From Chloroflexi bacterium HGW-Chloroflexi-10 (lineage in GTDB: Bacteria; Chloroflexota; Anaerolineae; Anaerolineales; Anaerolineaceae), in assembly GCA_002840755.1 (NCBI GenBank), contig PHBZ01000052.1:18916-55880 (forward strand): a stretch of 36,965 nt of DNA, written 5' to 3'. The stretch's first letter is position 1. Every line of letters starts with the position of its first letter. Below the pieces are notes generated by a model. That model made no database searches, was not told the DNA's origin, and worked only from the letters and a program-made list of their open reading frames with translations. This document shows, in pieces, positions 24,001 through 31,388 of the stretch. The translations under genes and the position numbers were made by a program.

Positions 24001-25569
24001 ATGAGCATTGATCAGACCAAATCATCACTCGGTCTTCTGCTTACCATCAGCCGCGAATTGGCAACAACGCTGGATCTGAAAGAGGCTTTATTCAAAGTCA
24101 TTCAATTATCCATGCAAAATGTAGGCGCAGAACGCGGTAGCCTGATAGCAGTTAACGAAAAAATGGAACCGATTGAAGCGGCCATCATAACGGATGGTCG
24201 CCCTATAAAACATACCATTGGTCAATTGCGCACCCTTTTAGAACATGGTCTGGCCGGAAATGTCATTAACAACCAGACCTCCGTCTGGATTAGAGATACC
24301 AGCAAAGACGACCGTTGGCTGCGCCGCCCGGACGATGATAAAGATCAAACCGGTGCCAAATCTGCCATCTGCATGCCGCTCAAAGCCAGAGACAGCATGG
24401 TTGGTGTTTTGACGATCGTCCACCCCCAACCGGATTACTTTACCCAGGAACAATTCATCATGTTGGAAGCCATTGCCGATCTGGCGGGCATCGCCATCCA
24501 CAATGCTTCACTGTATGCTTCACTCCAATCCAGCAATCAACGCTACCAGGAGCTCTTCGAAGATAGTATCGATCCAATATTCATCACCGATTGGAATGGG
24601 AAGATCACCGAAAGCAACCGCCAGGGCGCAAAATGTATTGGCAAATCCAACGAACGCTTACAAAAATTTATCAATGATTTCCATTCCATAAACTGGCAGG
24701 AAGTGGGTGAAAAATTTGTTCATCTGCGCGCCGGGAAAACCGCCAGCTATGAATCAGAGATGCATTGTATAGAACAAAACCTTCCGGTCGAAATCCACGT
24801 ACGCAAAGCAATCATCAATGAACAGGAGGTACTGCAATGGATTATCCGTGACATTTCTGAACGAAAAGCGTTGGACAGTCTTCGGGAAGACCTGATGGCG
24901 ATGATTTACCATGATCTACGCTCGCCACTGGCAAATATAATCTCCAGCCTGGATATTCTCAACAGCCTCCTGCCGGATCAAAACGACCAGGTAAGACCTG
25001 TTTTTCAAATTGCCGTCCGTTCCACCGACCGGATGCAGCGCTTGATCAATTCTTTGTTGGATATCAAGCGCCTCGAAGCTGGTCAACCGATTGCCAATAT
25101 GAAAGCCATTCGCATCGATGAAATGATCCACGAAGCTTCAGAAACGGTCGACCCTACAGCCCAAAGCAAACGTCAGGCAATTTTAATCGATGTGCCTTCT
25201 GATCTGCCTGAAATGATGGGGGATGAAAACATGCTAAAACGCGTCTTGATCAACCTGCTGGAAAATGCGATTAAGTTCAGCCCCCTGGATGGCAATATTC
25301 AAATTGGCGCGCGAATTGATGACGCAATGTTCTCCATCTGGGTAGCTGATAGCGGCCCGGGTATTCCTAACGAAGCCCGTGATCGTATATTTAATAAGTT
25401 TACCCGCTTGCAGGCGAAACAATTCCCGAAAGGAATTGGTCTGGGTTTAGCATTTTGTAAGCTCGCAGTCACCGCACATAATGGTAAAATCTGGGTGGAT
25501 AGTGAAGCCGGGTCTGGAAGCCGCTTTAACATCCTGCTCCCTGTAAAACAAGATACCCTGCCCGAATAA
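24001..25569 (+). CDS. GAF-PAS sensor histidine kinase
   Basis: A 522-residue soluble kinase with no membrane segment, so a cytoplasmic sensor. Domains in order: GAF (about 10-175), a PAS region (about 180-290) ending in IIRDISERKA, HisKA with phospho-acceptor His304 in MIYHDLRSPLANI, and HATPase_c (about 395-520) with N-box NLLENAIKFS, G1 DSGPGIP and G2 GIGLGLAF. No response regulator is next to it, so it is an orphan kinase. GAAGGGG before the ATG supports the start. The MBL-fold gene follows 12 bp on, perhaps in the same operon. Confidence 0.94.
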   Translation: MSIDQTKSSLGLLLTISRELATTLDLKEALFKVIQLSMQNVGAERGSLIAVNEKMEPIEAAIITDGRPIKHTIGQLRTLLEHGLAGNVINNQTSVWIRDTSKDDRWLRRPDDDKDQTGAKSAICMPLKARDSMVGVLTIVHPQPDYFTQEQFIMLEAIADLAGIAIHNASLYASLQSSNQRYQELFEDSIDPIFITDWNGKITESNRQGAKCIGKSNERLQKFINDFHSINWQEVGEKFVHLRAGKTASYESEMHCIEQNLPVEIHVRKAIINEQEVLQWIIRDISERKALDSLREDLMAMIYHDLRSPLANIISSLDILNSLLPDQNDQVRPVFQIAVRSTDRMQRLINSLLDIKRLEAGQPIANMKAIRIDEMIHEASETVDPTAQSKRQAILIDVPSDLPEMMGDENMLKRVLINLLENAIKFSPLDGNIQIGARIDDAMFSIWVADSGPGIPNEARDRIFNKFTRLQAKQFPKGIGLGLAFCKLAVTAHNGKIWVDSEAGSGSRFNILLPVKQDTLPE

Positions 25570-25581
25570 TAGAGGTAATGC

Positions 25582-26445
25582 ATGCAAGAAATCGTAGATC
25601 GAGTCTTTATTGAAACTCAATACCCTGGCGTAACCCTGGGTGCCATTAACCGTCAGCACGGATTGATCCTGGTTGATTCTCCTTTTCGTCAGGATGATGC
25701 CCGTTCCTGGCGCTCCACGCTATTAAACCTTGGCGGCGGCGTAGCCCGATTATTAATCCAGATGGACGCACACATGGACCGCACCATGGGTGCCAAAGCA
25801 ATGGAATGTACCATTCTCAGTCACCTGGAAGCGGCCAGCGTTTTTCAAAACCGCCCGGCTTCTATCAAGGCTCAAACCACCGATGCCGGCGCCGAATGGG
25901 AAAAGTACAACGGCCTTGGCAGCATCCGCTGGGGCACTCCTCACATCACCTTTAGCGATCAAATGATGGTCCATTGGGATGATAGTCCCATCCAAATTCT
26001 CTACAAACCCGGAATTGCCGAAGGTTCCATTTGGGTAGAGTTAACCAATGAAAAAGTGATTTTTCTCGGGGATTCTGTCATCCGCCAGCAGGTGCCCTTC
26101 CTCGGAGACGCCAACCTGCCTCTATGGATAGAACACCTCAAAATGCTCACATCAAACACCATATATCAGGATTATTTCATGGTCAGCGGCCGTAATGGTC
26201 TGGTCACCATGGAAGATGTGCATAATCAAGCGGCATTTTTGGTGGAAGTGCACACTCAATTACAGTCCTTAAGTGGTGCTAAAAACCTGAGTGACTCGAT
26301 TAACAAACTGGTTCCCGATTTAATTAAAAAAATCGTTCGCCTGCCTGCCAATCAGGTTGACCTCAATGAAAAACGACTCGCCTTTGGCCTGCAAAGCTGT
26401 TACATGCACCACTATTCGGAAAAGTCGTTCAAAAAAGACAATTAA
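25582..26445 (+). CDS. Metallo-beta-lactamase-fold protein with altered metal motif
   Basis: A 287-residue protein with MBL-fold topology: N-terminal beta pair, GLILVDSPFR, then IQMDAHMDRTMG (60-71) where active members have xHxHxDHxxG. Here the first His is Asp62 and the last is Arg67, while His64 and Asp66 remain. Later LTNEKVIFLGDSV matches the ligand-Asp strand, but the final His is not evident. It may bind one metal or none, so hydrolysis is uncertain. It lies directly after the kinase gene with AGAGG before the ATG, and the 30-bp spacing to the next gene points to shared transcription. Confidence 0.75.
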   Translation: MQEIVDRVFIETQYPGVTLGAINRQHGLILVDSPFRQDDARSWRSTLLNLGGGVARLLIQMDAHMDRTMGAKAMECTILSHLEAASVFQNRPASIKAQTTDAGAEWEKYNGLGSIRWGTPHITFSDQMMVHWDDSPIQILYKPGIAEGSIWVELTNEKVIFLGDSVIRQQVPFLGDANLPLWIEHLKMLTSNTIYQDYFMVSGRNGLVTMEDVHNQAAFLVEVHTQLQSLSGAKNLSDSINKLVPDLIKKIVRLPANQVDLNEKRLAFGLQSCYMHHYSEKSFKKDN

Positions 26446-26472
26446 ACAGCCGGCAGGCAATAAGGATACCTC

Positions 26473-27522
26473 ATGACACCTGTTCCTCAATTCGTACCGT
26501 TGGTTGAAGCCACACGCGGCGATCTGGTTGAGTCTACCCATTTTGGCGCAATTGCCGTCGTGGATACAAAAGGCCAATTAATCGCCTCCTGCGGCGATCC
26601 TCACCAGGTTGCTTTTCTTCGATCATCTTCCAAACCTTTCCAGGCTCTCCCATTTATTGAACAAGGCGGTGCGGAAGCCTTTCATTTAACCAATGAAGAG
26701 ATTGCCGTTCTCTGTTCTTCACACATTGGAACCGATCATCATGTCGAAGTGGTTGCCGCCATCCAAACCAAAACCGGGATTAAACAGGAAGATTTGCTCT
26801 GTGGTACCCATCCTCCGTACGACAAGTCCACCTCGGAAGCCATGTTGCTCCGTGGTGAAAAACCTTCACCCAATCGCCATAACTGTTCAGGAAAACATAC
26901 AGGGTTTCTGGCGCTTGCTTTGCTGAATAATTTGGAAAAAGCGGATTACATCAACCCCCAACACCCGCTCCAGGTGGAAGTTACCCGAACCTTTGCAGAA
27001 CTGTGTCATATCGATGTTAAAGATGTCCATATCGGTATCGATGGCTGTTCTGCTCCCGTTTTTGGAATCCCGTTAGTTAACGCTGCCTGGGGTTGGGCAA
27101 ACTTGTGTGACCCAACCCAACTCCCCGCCAGCCGCGCCGCGGCCTGCCGCAAGATCACCAATGCCATGACCAGCTTTCCCGAAATGATAGCCGGATTCGG
27201 AAGCTCAGATACCCGCATCATGCAGGTGGGCGCTGGAAAAATCGTGGTGAAACGCGGCGCTGAAGGTTACCAGAGTATTGGGCTGCTGCCAGGTGCCTTT
27301 GGACCAGAAAGCCCCGCCCTGGGAATCGTCTTTAAAATTGCGGATGGTGACCCGTTGGAACGTGCCCGCCCCCTGGTGGGAATCGAAATTCTGCGCCAAC
27401 TGGGTGCCCTGTCTGCCGGGCAGATTCAGGCATTGTCTGAGTTCTACACCAGACCAATTTACAATTGGAGTAAACTTGTGGCCGGGGAATTGCGCCCGGC
27501 TTTTCAACTGAACTGGGCTTAA
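26473..27522 (+). CDS. Asparaginase II-type protein
   Basis: A 349-residue protein of the Rhizobium-type asparaginase (Asparaginase_II, PF06089-like) family, which hydrolyses asparagine to aspartate and ammonia. Visible marks are TRGDLVESTHFGAIAVVD at the N-terminus, FLRSSSKPFQALPFIE (Ser-Lys region), VLCSSHIG, NCSGKHTGFLALAL (Cys and Lys of the active site), and DGCSAPVFGIPL. AAGGA precedes the ATG. It probably belongs to the nitrogen metabolism of the cell and follows the MBL gene. The endonuclease III gene begins 6 bp later. Confidence 0.9.
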   Translation: MTPVPQFVPLVEATRGDLVESTHFGAIAVVDTKGQLIASCGDPHQVAFLRSSSKPFQALPFIEQGGAEAFHLTNEEIAVLCSSHIGTDHHVEVVAAIQTKTGIKQEDLLCGTHPPYDKSTSEAMLLRGEKPSPNRHNCSGKHTGFLALALLNNLEKADYINPQHPLQVEVTRTFAELCHIDVKDVHIGIDGCSAPVFGIPLVNAAWGWANLCDPTQLPASRAAACRKITNAMTSFPEMIAGFGSSDTRIMQVGAGKIVVKRGAEGYQSIGLLPGAFGPESPALGIVFKIADGDPLERARPLVGIEILRQLGALSAGQIQALSEFYTRPIYNWSKLVAGELRPAFQLNWA

Positions 27523-27527
27523 CCCGC

Positions 27528-28208
27528 ATGCCAACCAACCAGCCTGAACTCATCATAAAAGCAATGGAAATCTATAATCGCTTGTTGGATCGTTTTGGGT
27601 TGCCAGAATGGCGCGACCCGCTCCCGGCAGTGGATGAACTGGTATCCACCATCCTTTCGCAAAACACAAATGACCGCAACCGCGATATTGCATTTAATGC
27701 GCTCAGGGCTCAATTCCCCACCTGGGAAGCGGTTCGTGATGCTCATCCCCAACAGGTGATCGATTTAATCCGTCCGGCTGGCCTGGGTAACCAGAAAGGG
27801 CCGCGTATTCAAACCGTACTGCGCCAAATCACTGCCGAACGCGGTGAACTCAATCTGGATTTCCTGAAAGAATATAACGCAGCCGATGCCCAGGCCTGGC
27901 TCACCCGATTTAAGGGTGTGGGTCCTAAAACAGCTTCTATTGTGCTGCAATTTTCACTGGGCATACCCGCCTTTCCGGTGGATACCCATATCTACCGTGT
28001 CAGCGGCCGCCTCGGGTTACGCCCCGCAGCATTGGATGCCAATCAGGCACACCCCCATCTTGCCGCCCTTTTCCCCCCGGAAACCTACGGCCCCGGGCAC
28101 CTCAACCTGATCCGCCTGGGACGCGAAATTTGCCATGCCCGCAAGCCCGATTGTCCCGCCTGCCCTCTCACGGATTTATGCGACTATTTTCAGCTTAACG
28201 GTACGTAG
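27528..28208 (+). CDS. nth: Endonuclease III-like DNA glycosylase
   Basis: A 226-residue base-excision-repair enzyme of the HhH-GPD superfamily that removes oxidised pyrimidines. Motifs are LSQNTNDRNRD, the helix-hairpin-helix FKGVGPKTASIVL with its Lys, catalytic Asp in PVDTHIYRVSGRLGL, and the 4Fe-4S loop CHARKPDCPACPLTDLC with spacing C-x6-C-x2-C-x5-C. The start is weak, with no Shine-Dalgarno, but lies only 6 bp after the asparaginase stop, so translation may be coupled. It converges on the NUDIX genes. Confidence 0.93.
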   Translation: MPTNQPELIIKAMEIYNRLLDRFGLPEWRDPLPAVDELVSTILSQNTNDRNRDIAFNALRAQFPTWEAVRDAHPQQVIDLIRPAGLGNQKGPRIQTVLRQITAERGELNLDFLKEYNAADAQAWLTRFKGVGPKTASIVLQFSLGIPAFPVDTHIYRVSGRLGLRPAALDANQAHPHLAALFPPETYGPGHLNLIRLGREICHARKPDCPACPLTDLCDYFQLNGT

Positions 28209-28255
28209 CGCTTCTACATGTCGCTCCGCGATGAACCATTTTTAAGGTTCCTGAA

Positions 28256-28807
28256 CTATAACCACCCTAAATAATCCAACCCAAGGTAGCCGGCCTCCAC
28301 GTCTGAAAGCTCTCCGGATCTTAACAGTTGGCGGAACTCACTCAGTGGTAGCAGTACCACTTCAATATATTCATTTTCATCCAGTTTTAAATCGGCAACA
28401 AAGCGGCAGTTGGTTGCCACAAAATTATATCGGGTCAGGGTTGAATAGGCGCAATCCACATTGCTGGTCACAAACTGTATATCACCCTTACAGCCGGTTT
28501 CTTCCAGTAATTCGCGCTGGGCTGCCTGCAAAGGCGTTTCGTTGGGCTCCATGCCGCCGCCAGGAATTTCCAGCAGAATCCGCTTTGGTCCCGGACGATA
28601 TTGACGCGTTAGTATCACCTGTTGACTCTCAGTAAACGCCACAATGGCAATACAGTCTGCTTCCTGTTTAATGTCGTAATCAACTTCTCTGCCATCCGGC
28701 ATTAAAAAACGCCGGCGCAATACCCGGCGATACCCGCAGCGCAGTTCTTCTTCATTCAAAATTCGCCAATCCTGAACGGTTTGAGCGCTTTTTTTCTTAG
28801 CCGTCAA
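28256..28807 (-). CDS. NUDIX hydrolase (ADP-ribose pyrophosphatase-like)
   Basis: A 183-residue hydrolase of the NUDIX superfamily. The box GGGMEPNETPLQAAQRELLEETG follows the G-x5-E-x7-REUxEExGU pattern. The N-terminal half carries YRPGPKRILLEIPG and the EYIEVVLLPLSEF strand, as in ADP-ribose pyrophosphatases, which clean up nucleoside diphosphate derivatives. The start is TTG at 28807, with GGAG six bases upstream and an 11-bp overlap with the preceding NUDIX gene, so the two are translationally coupled. Tandem NUDIX genes suggest related substrates. Confidence 0.88.
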   Translation of the reverse strand: MTAKKKSAQTVQDWRILNEEELRCGYRRVLRRRFLMPDGREVDYDIKQEADCIAIVAFTESQQVILTRQYRPGPKRILLEIPGGGMEPNETPLQAAQRELLEETGCKGDIQFVTSNVDCAYSTLTRYNFVATNCRFVADLKLDENEYIEVVLLPLSEFRQLLRSGELSDVEAGYLGLDYLGWL

Positions 28808-29420
28808 ACGTTACTCCATCCAGATGATCCAACCAGGCTGCCTGCTCGCCAATCAGGTTCGGGTGGGGCAGCAGCGGCGCCCACTTCAGGCGAAAGGTGT
28901 GTCCCTGGTCGGAAAGCTGAGACCAGCTATCCGGTGTATCTTCTAAAACCCGCAGCAAATAAAAATGTCGCTGGAGTTCATGGGTAAGAAACTCGCTTGG
29001 CAGCCAACCCTCATAAGTATGCAAAATTTTAGCAGTTTTTTTGTTCAGGTCATAATCTTCATATTTGACTTTGGTAAAACCAACCTTGCGTTCAAAAGTC
29101 AGAAAACGATGCCCGCGGGTGAACAACGGACCGGAACGCGAGGCCCCGCGTGCCGGCCAGACAAACAATCGCATGGATTGCATTAACACGGCTTCTTCCT
29201 GTGTCGTGAACTGGTGCACTACATCCAGCTTGCGTATCACTTCCAGTTTTTTTAATCCGGTTTCTTCAGCCGCCTCGCGTAACACAGCCGCCTGTGGATC
29301 TTCTCCGTCCTCCACCGTACCTGCCGGCAATTGCAGCCCGGCTGTGGGGTGCTCAAAAACCAGAATTTGTGGTTCGGGTTGCGCCGCCCGGAGAATAAAT
29401 GCTGTCACTTTTTCGATCAT
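28797..29420 (-). CDS. NUDIX hydrolase
   Basis: A second NUDIX protein, 207 residues, with the box PAGTVEDGEDPQAAVLREAAEETGLKKL near residue 32. The rest is less conserved; the C-terminal half contains LLRVLEDTPDSWSQLSDQGHTFRLKW. No substrate can be given. It is the middle gene of a minus-strand operon: the M55 peptidase ends 2 bp upstream, and its own stop overlaps the next NUDIX gene. The start lacks a clear Shine-Dalgarno but follows the upstream stop closely. Confidence 0.85.
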   Translation of the reverse strand: MIEKVTAFILRAAQPEPQILVFEHPTAGLQLPAGTVEDGEDPQAAVLREAAEETGLKKLEVIRKLDVVHQFTTQEEAVLMQSMRLFVWPARGASRSGPLFTRGHRFLTFERKVGFTKVKYEDYDLNKKTAKILHTYEGWLPSEFLTHELQRHFYLLRVLEDTPDSWSQLSDQGHTFRLKWAPLLPHPNLIGEQAAWLDHLDGVTFDG

Positions 29421-29422
29421 AA

Positions 29423-30244
29423 TTATCCGGCCAAACCAACCAACGCCCGGAAAGTAAGATAAGCTTGCGGCATGCTGTCTGAAGAAAAACGCAGGCTGCG
29501 GCCGTCCACTCGGACAACACCCGGAGCCATCATCGCTCGATCAGCCATATCGGTGGTTTTAAACTCCACCCGCAAACTTACCGGTTCAACCACGCGCAGC
29601 GGCTGTGCCGCTTGTCCCGCCTTAAAATCCAAAACAGCCTGGTGTGCAGCATTTGTGATCATTTTTTTTGTTTCCGTTGGGTGCAAACACGCAGCAGAAT
29701 ATCGGCCGGCAGCTTGCTTTACCACCACGCAATGAATACCCGGCAGCCAGTCTTTCGCTTCGGCAGCCACAGCCTGATCCCCGCTCAGCAGAATTACCGG
29801 CACCCCAAAATGCCCGCACACAGCCGCGTTCAGCCCGGTTTCTCCCACCAGCCGCTCATTCAACCATAAATTTGCAACCTTTGCGTTGGACCAGGTATGG
29901 TCCAGAATCGCTTGAGCTGTTCCCACCATCGCATGGTACCCGATAAAAAAGACGGCATCTACGCCCTGGTCCACGCCCTGAATCATCGAGAAAGGAGAAG
30001 GCGATCCATAATTTAATACAGCGCGGGGATGCAGTTGATCGATCACAAGGTTATCACTGTTCCAATGACCATCAGCTACCAGAATTTCATCCACCCCGCC
30101 TTCCAGTGCTCCAACAATAGCAGCATTGACGTCCTCAGTCATCAAACGCCGGAAACGCTGCCATTCAGTGCTCCCTGGTGTAACCTGATCCCAATTAACC
30201 ACGCCGGTGATACCTTCCATGTCCACTGCGATTAAAAGTTTCAT
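29423..30244 (-). CDS. dppA: M55 family D-aminopeptidase (DppA-like)
   Basis: A 273-residue zinc D-aminopeptidase that removes N-terminal D-residues and may act on peptidoglycan-derived peptides. Counted from this start, the ligands fall at the expected DppA places: Asp8 and Glu10 in IAVDMEG, His60 in VADGH, and His104 in FIGYH. The length is normal. ATG at 30244 is chosen over an in-frame ATG at 30313 because AGGAG lies 8 bases upstream and the fold starts at once. First gene of the M55-NUDIX-NUDIX operon. Confidence 0.88.
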   Translation of the reverse strand: MKLLIAVDMEGITGVVNWDQVTPGSTEWQRFRRLMTEDVNAAIVGALEGGVDEILVADGHWNSDNLVIDQLHPRAVLNYGSPSPFSMIQGVDQGVDAVFFIGYHAMVGTAQAILDHTWSNAKVANLWLNERLVGETGLNAAVCGHFGVPVILLSGDQAVAAEAKDWLPGIHCVVVKQAAGRYSAACLHPTETKKMITNAAHQAVLDFKAGQAAQPLRVVEPVSLRVEFKTTDMADRAMMAPGVVRVDGRSLRFSSDSMPQAYLTFRALVGLAG

Positions 30245-30372
30245 CAACACAACTCCTATGCATTCCTGTTTCAGCCAACACACATATAGTTCATTTTTGC
30301 ACCGGCTGTTCAATCATTGACATTTTAAGTATACTACGCCCCAAGCTATTTGGAATCAGGAAATAATGATCA

Positions 30373-30440
30373 TCCCTCATCCCTCATCCCTCATCAACCC
30401 CTACTCATTACTCATTACTCATCACTCATCACTCATCACT
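30373..30440. repeat. Orphan heptanucleotide repeat tract
   Basis: Two kinds of 7-bp units follow one another: three CATCCCT units (about 30371-30394), then CTCATTA twice (30404-30417) and CTCATCA three times (30418-30438). CTCATTA is the same unit as near the four-helix-bundle gene at 5197-5244, but here no such gene is present. It could be a remnant of a lost or moved cassette, or independent slippage. The rest of the 30245-30556 gap holds only the FmdB promoter. Confidence 0.85.
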
Positions 30441-30488
30441 TTTCTTCCCCCCATATATAAAAACTTTATTAATACCGTCGTGGGCATC

Positions 30489-30516
30489 TTGCCTTTTCCT
30501 TTTAAAGTGATACAAT
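30489..30516 (+). promoter_or_regulatory. sigma70-like promoter of the FmdB gene
   Basis: A -35 TTGCCT (30489-30494) and a -10 TACAAT (30511-30516) are 16 bp apart. The start near 30523 gives a short leader of about 35 nt before the FmdB ATG, with the ribosome-binding site GAGGTG in between. Confidence 0.65.
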
Positions 30517-30556
30517 TCCGTTCGAGAAAGACTTGTAATAGAGTACGAGGTGTTTT

Positions 30557-30931
30557 ATGCCAATTTATACGTATCGATGTGACAACTGCGGTGTACAATT
30601 TGATCAGAAACGATCGCTCTCTGATCCTTTACTGACCGTATGCCCGGAATGCAACAAAAAGGCCATCCATAGAGTTTACACCCCCGTTGGAATCGTCTTC
30701 AAAGGTTCCGGCTTTTATGCGACAGATCACCGCTCACCTTCTGGCCAGGCAGGCATCAACAAGAGCCACTCCGAAGAAAAAGCGGCGTCTGCCGGCGAAT
30801 CATCAAAAAGCGAATCGACCACTGATACTGGTAGCACTGGCAGCAGCGGTAGCAGCGCTAGCAGCGACACCACTGCCAGCAAACCCACCACCAAAGAGTC
30901 GACCGGTAAGAGTAGTACAAATAATTCTTAA
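30557..30931 (+). CDS. FmdB-family zinc-ribbon protein
   Basis: A 124-residue protein. The first 50 residues form a zinc ribbon with Cys8, Cys11, Cys29 and Cys32 (CDNC...CPEC), followed by VGIVFKGSGFYATD, the standard FmdB signature. The rest (about 60-124) is a disordered Ser/Thr/Lys-rich tail, SGSSGSSASSDTT and similar. FmdB proteins were proposed as regulators of formamidase or acetamidase genes, but most have no tested role. GAGGTG precedes the start. Single gene with its own promoter and terminator. Confidence 0.88.
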   Translation: MPIYTYRCDNCGVQFDQKRSLSDPLLTVCPECNKKAIHRVYTPVGIVFKGSGFYATDHRSPSGQAGINKSHSEEKAASAGESSKSESTTDTGSTGSSGSSASSDTTASKPTTKESTGKSSTNNS

Positions 30932-30980
30932 TCTTCACCGGGTGACCCAGAAACATTCTTCACCCGTCAAAGAATCGACA

Positions 30981-31007
30981 AAACCCGGGTCAGACTCCCG
31001 GGTTTTT
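30981..31007 (+). terminator. Intrinsic terminator after the FmdB gene
   Basis: AACCCGGG (30982-30989) pairs with CCCGGGTT (30997-31004) around a seven-base loop, with T5 at 31003-31007. It lies 50 bp past the FmdB stop and separates it from the next promoter. Confidence 0.9.
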
Positions 31008-31139
31008 CTTTTCCCGGCAGCCCATCTCGTTCATTCAAAACAGAAGGACTATGCACAAAAACCTGCCCATGTCTCCTAACAGTTTTATTTCCCAAACAAC
31101 CGTCTTGCATCCTGCCCATCAGTTGAATTTAGCCAGCTT

Positions 31140-31169
31140 TTGGCAGACATTGATAGTTTTTGATAGAAT
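31140..31169 (+). promoter_or_regulatory. Extended -10 promoter for the small membrane protein operon
   Basis: A -35 TTGGCA (31140-31145) and TGATAGAAT (31161-31169), an extended -10, are 18 bp apart. The predicted start, about 31176, lies 53 bp before the ATG of the 46-residue gene. Confidence 0.55.
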
Positions 31170-31228
31170 CTAAGCGCATCTCTGATAGCATTTCAACGGA
31201 AAAGCCCCGTAAATTTATGGAGGTTCAA

Positions 31229-31369
31229 ATGACCAAAAAAAGCACCAACAAATCCACACCAAGACCCACAGCCGAAGACCGAACCCGCCGGCGTAACCAG
31301 ATTTTATTTGGCATCATGGCGGTCATCCTCATCATATCCTGGATTGCTTCACTGCTCGTCTCGCTGTAG
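31229..31369 (+). CDS. 46-residue single-helix membrane protein
   Basis: A small protein of 46 residues beginning MTKKSTNKSTPRPT. A very basic N-terminal half (TEDRTRRRNQ-like) is followed by one hydrophobic helix, FGIMAVILIISWIASLLVSL, at the C-terminus, so the tail sits in the membrane. The start is ATG at 31229, with GGAGG five bases upstream; longer in-frame starts lack such a site. It is probably co-transcribed with the DUF4173-like gene, whose ATG lies 20 bp after the stop with its own AAGGAG. Function unknown. Confidence 0.8.
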   Translation: MTKKSTNKSTPRPTAEDRTRRRNQILFGIMAVILIISWIASLLVSL

Positions 31370-31388
31370 GTCTCCTCAAAGGAGTTCT

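Noticed and set aside
28233..28250. Hairpin GAACC/GGTTC as a terminator between endonuclease III and NUDIX genes
   Set aside because: The stem is only 5 bp and there is no T run after it on either strand.
30373..30440. CRISPR array
   Set aside because: The repeats are 7 bp and contiguous, with no spacers and no cas genes nearby.
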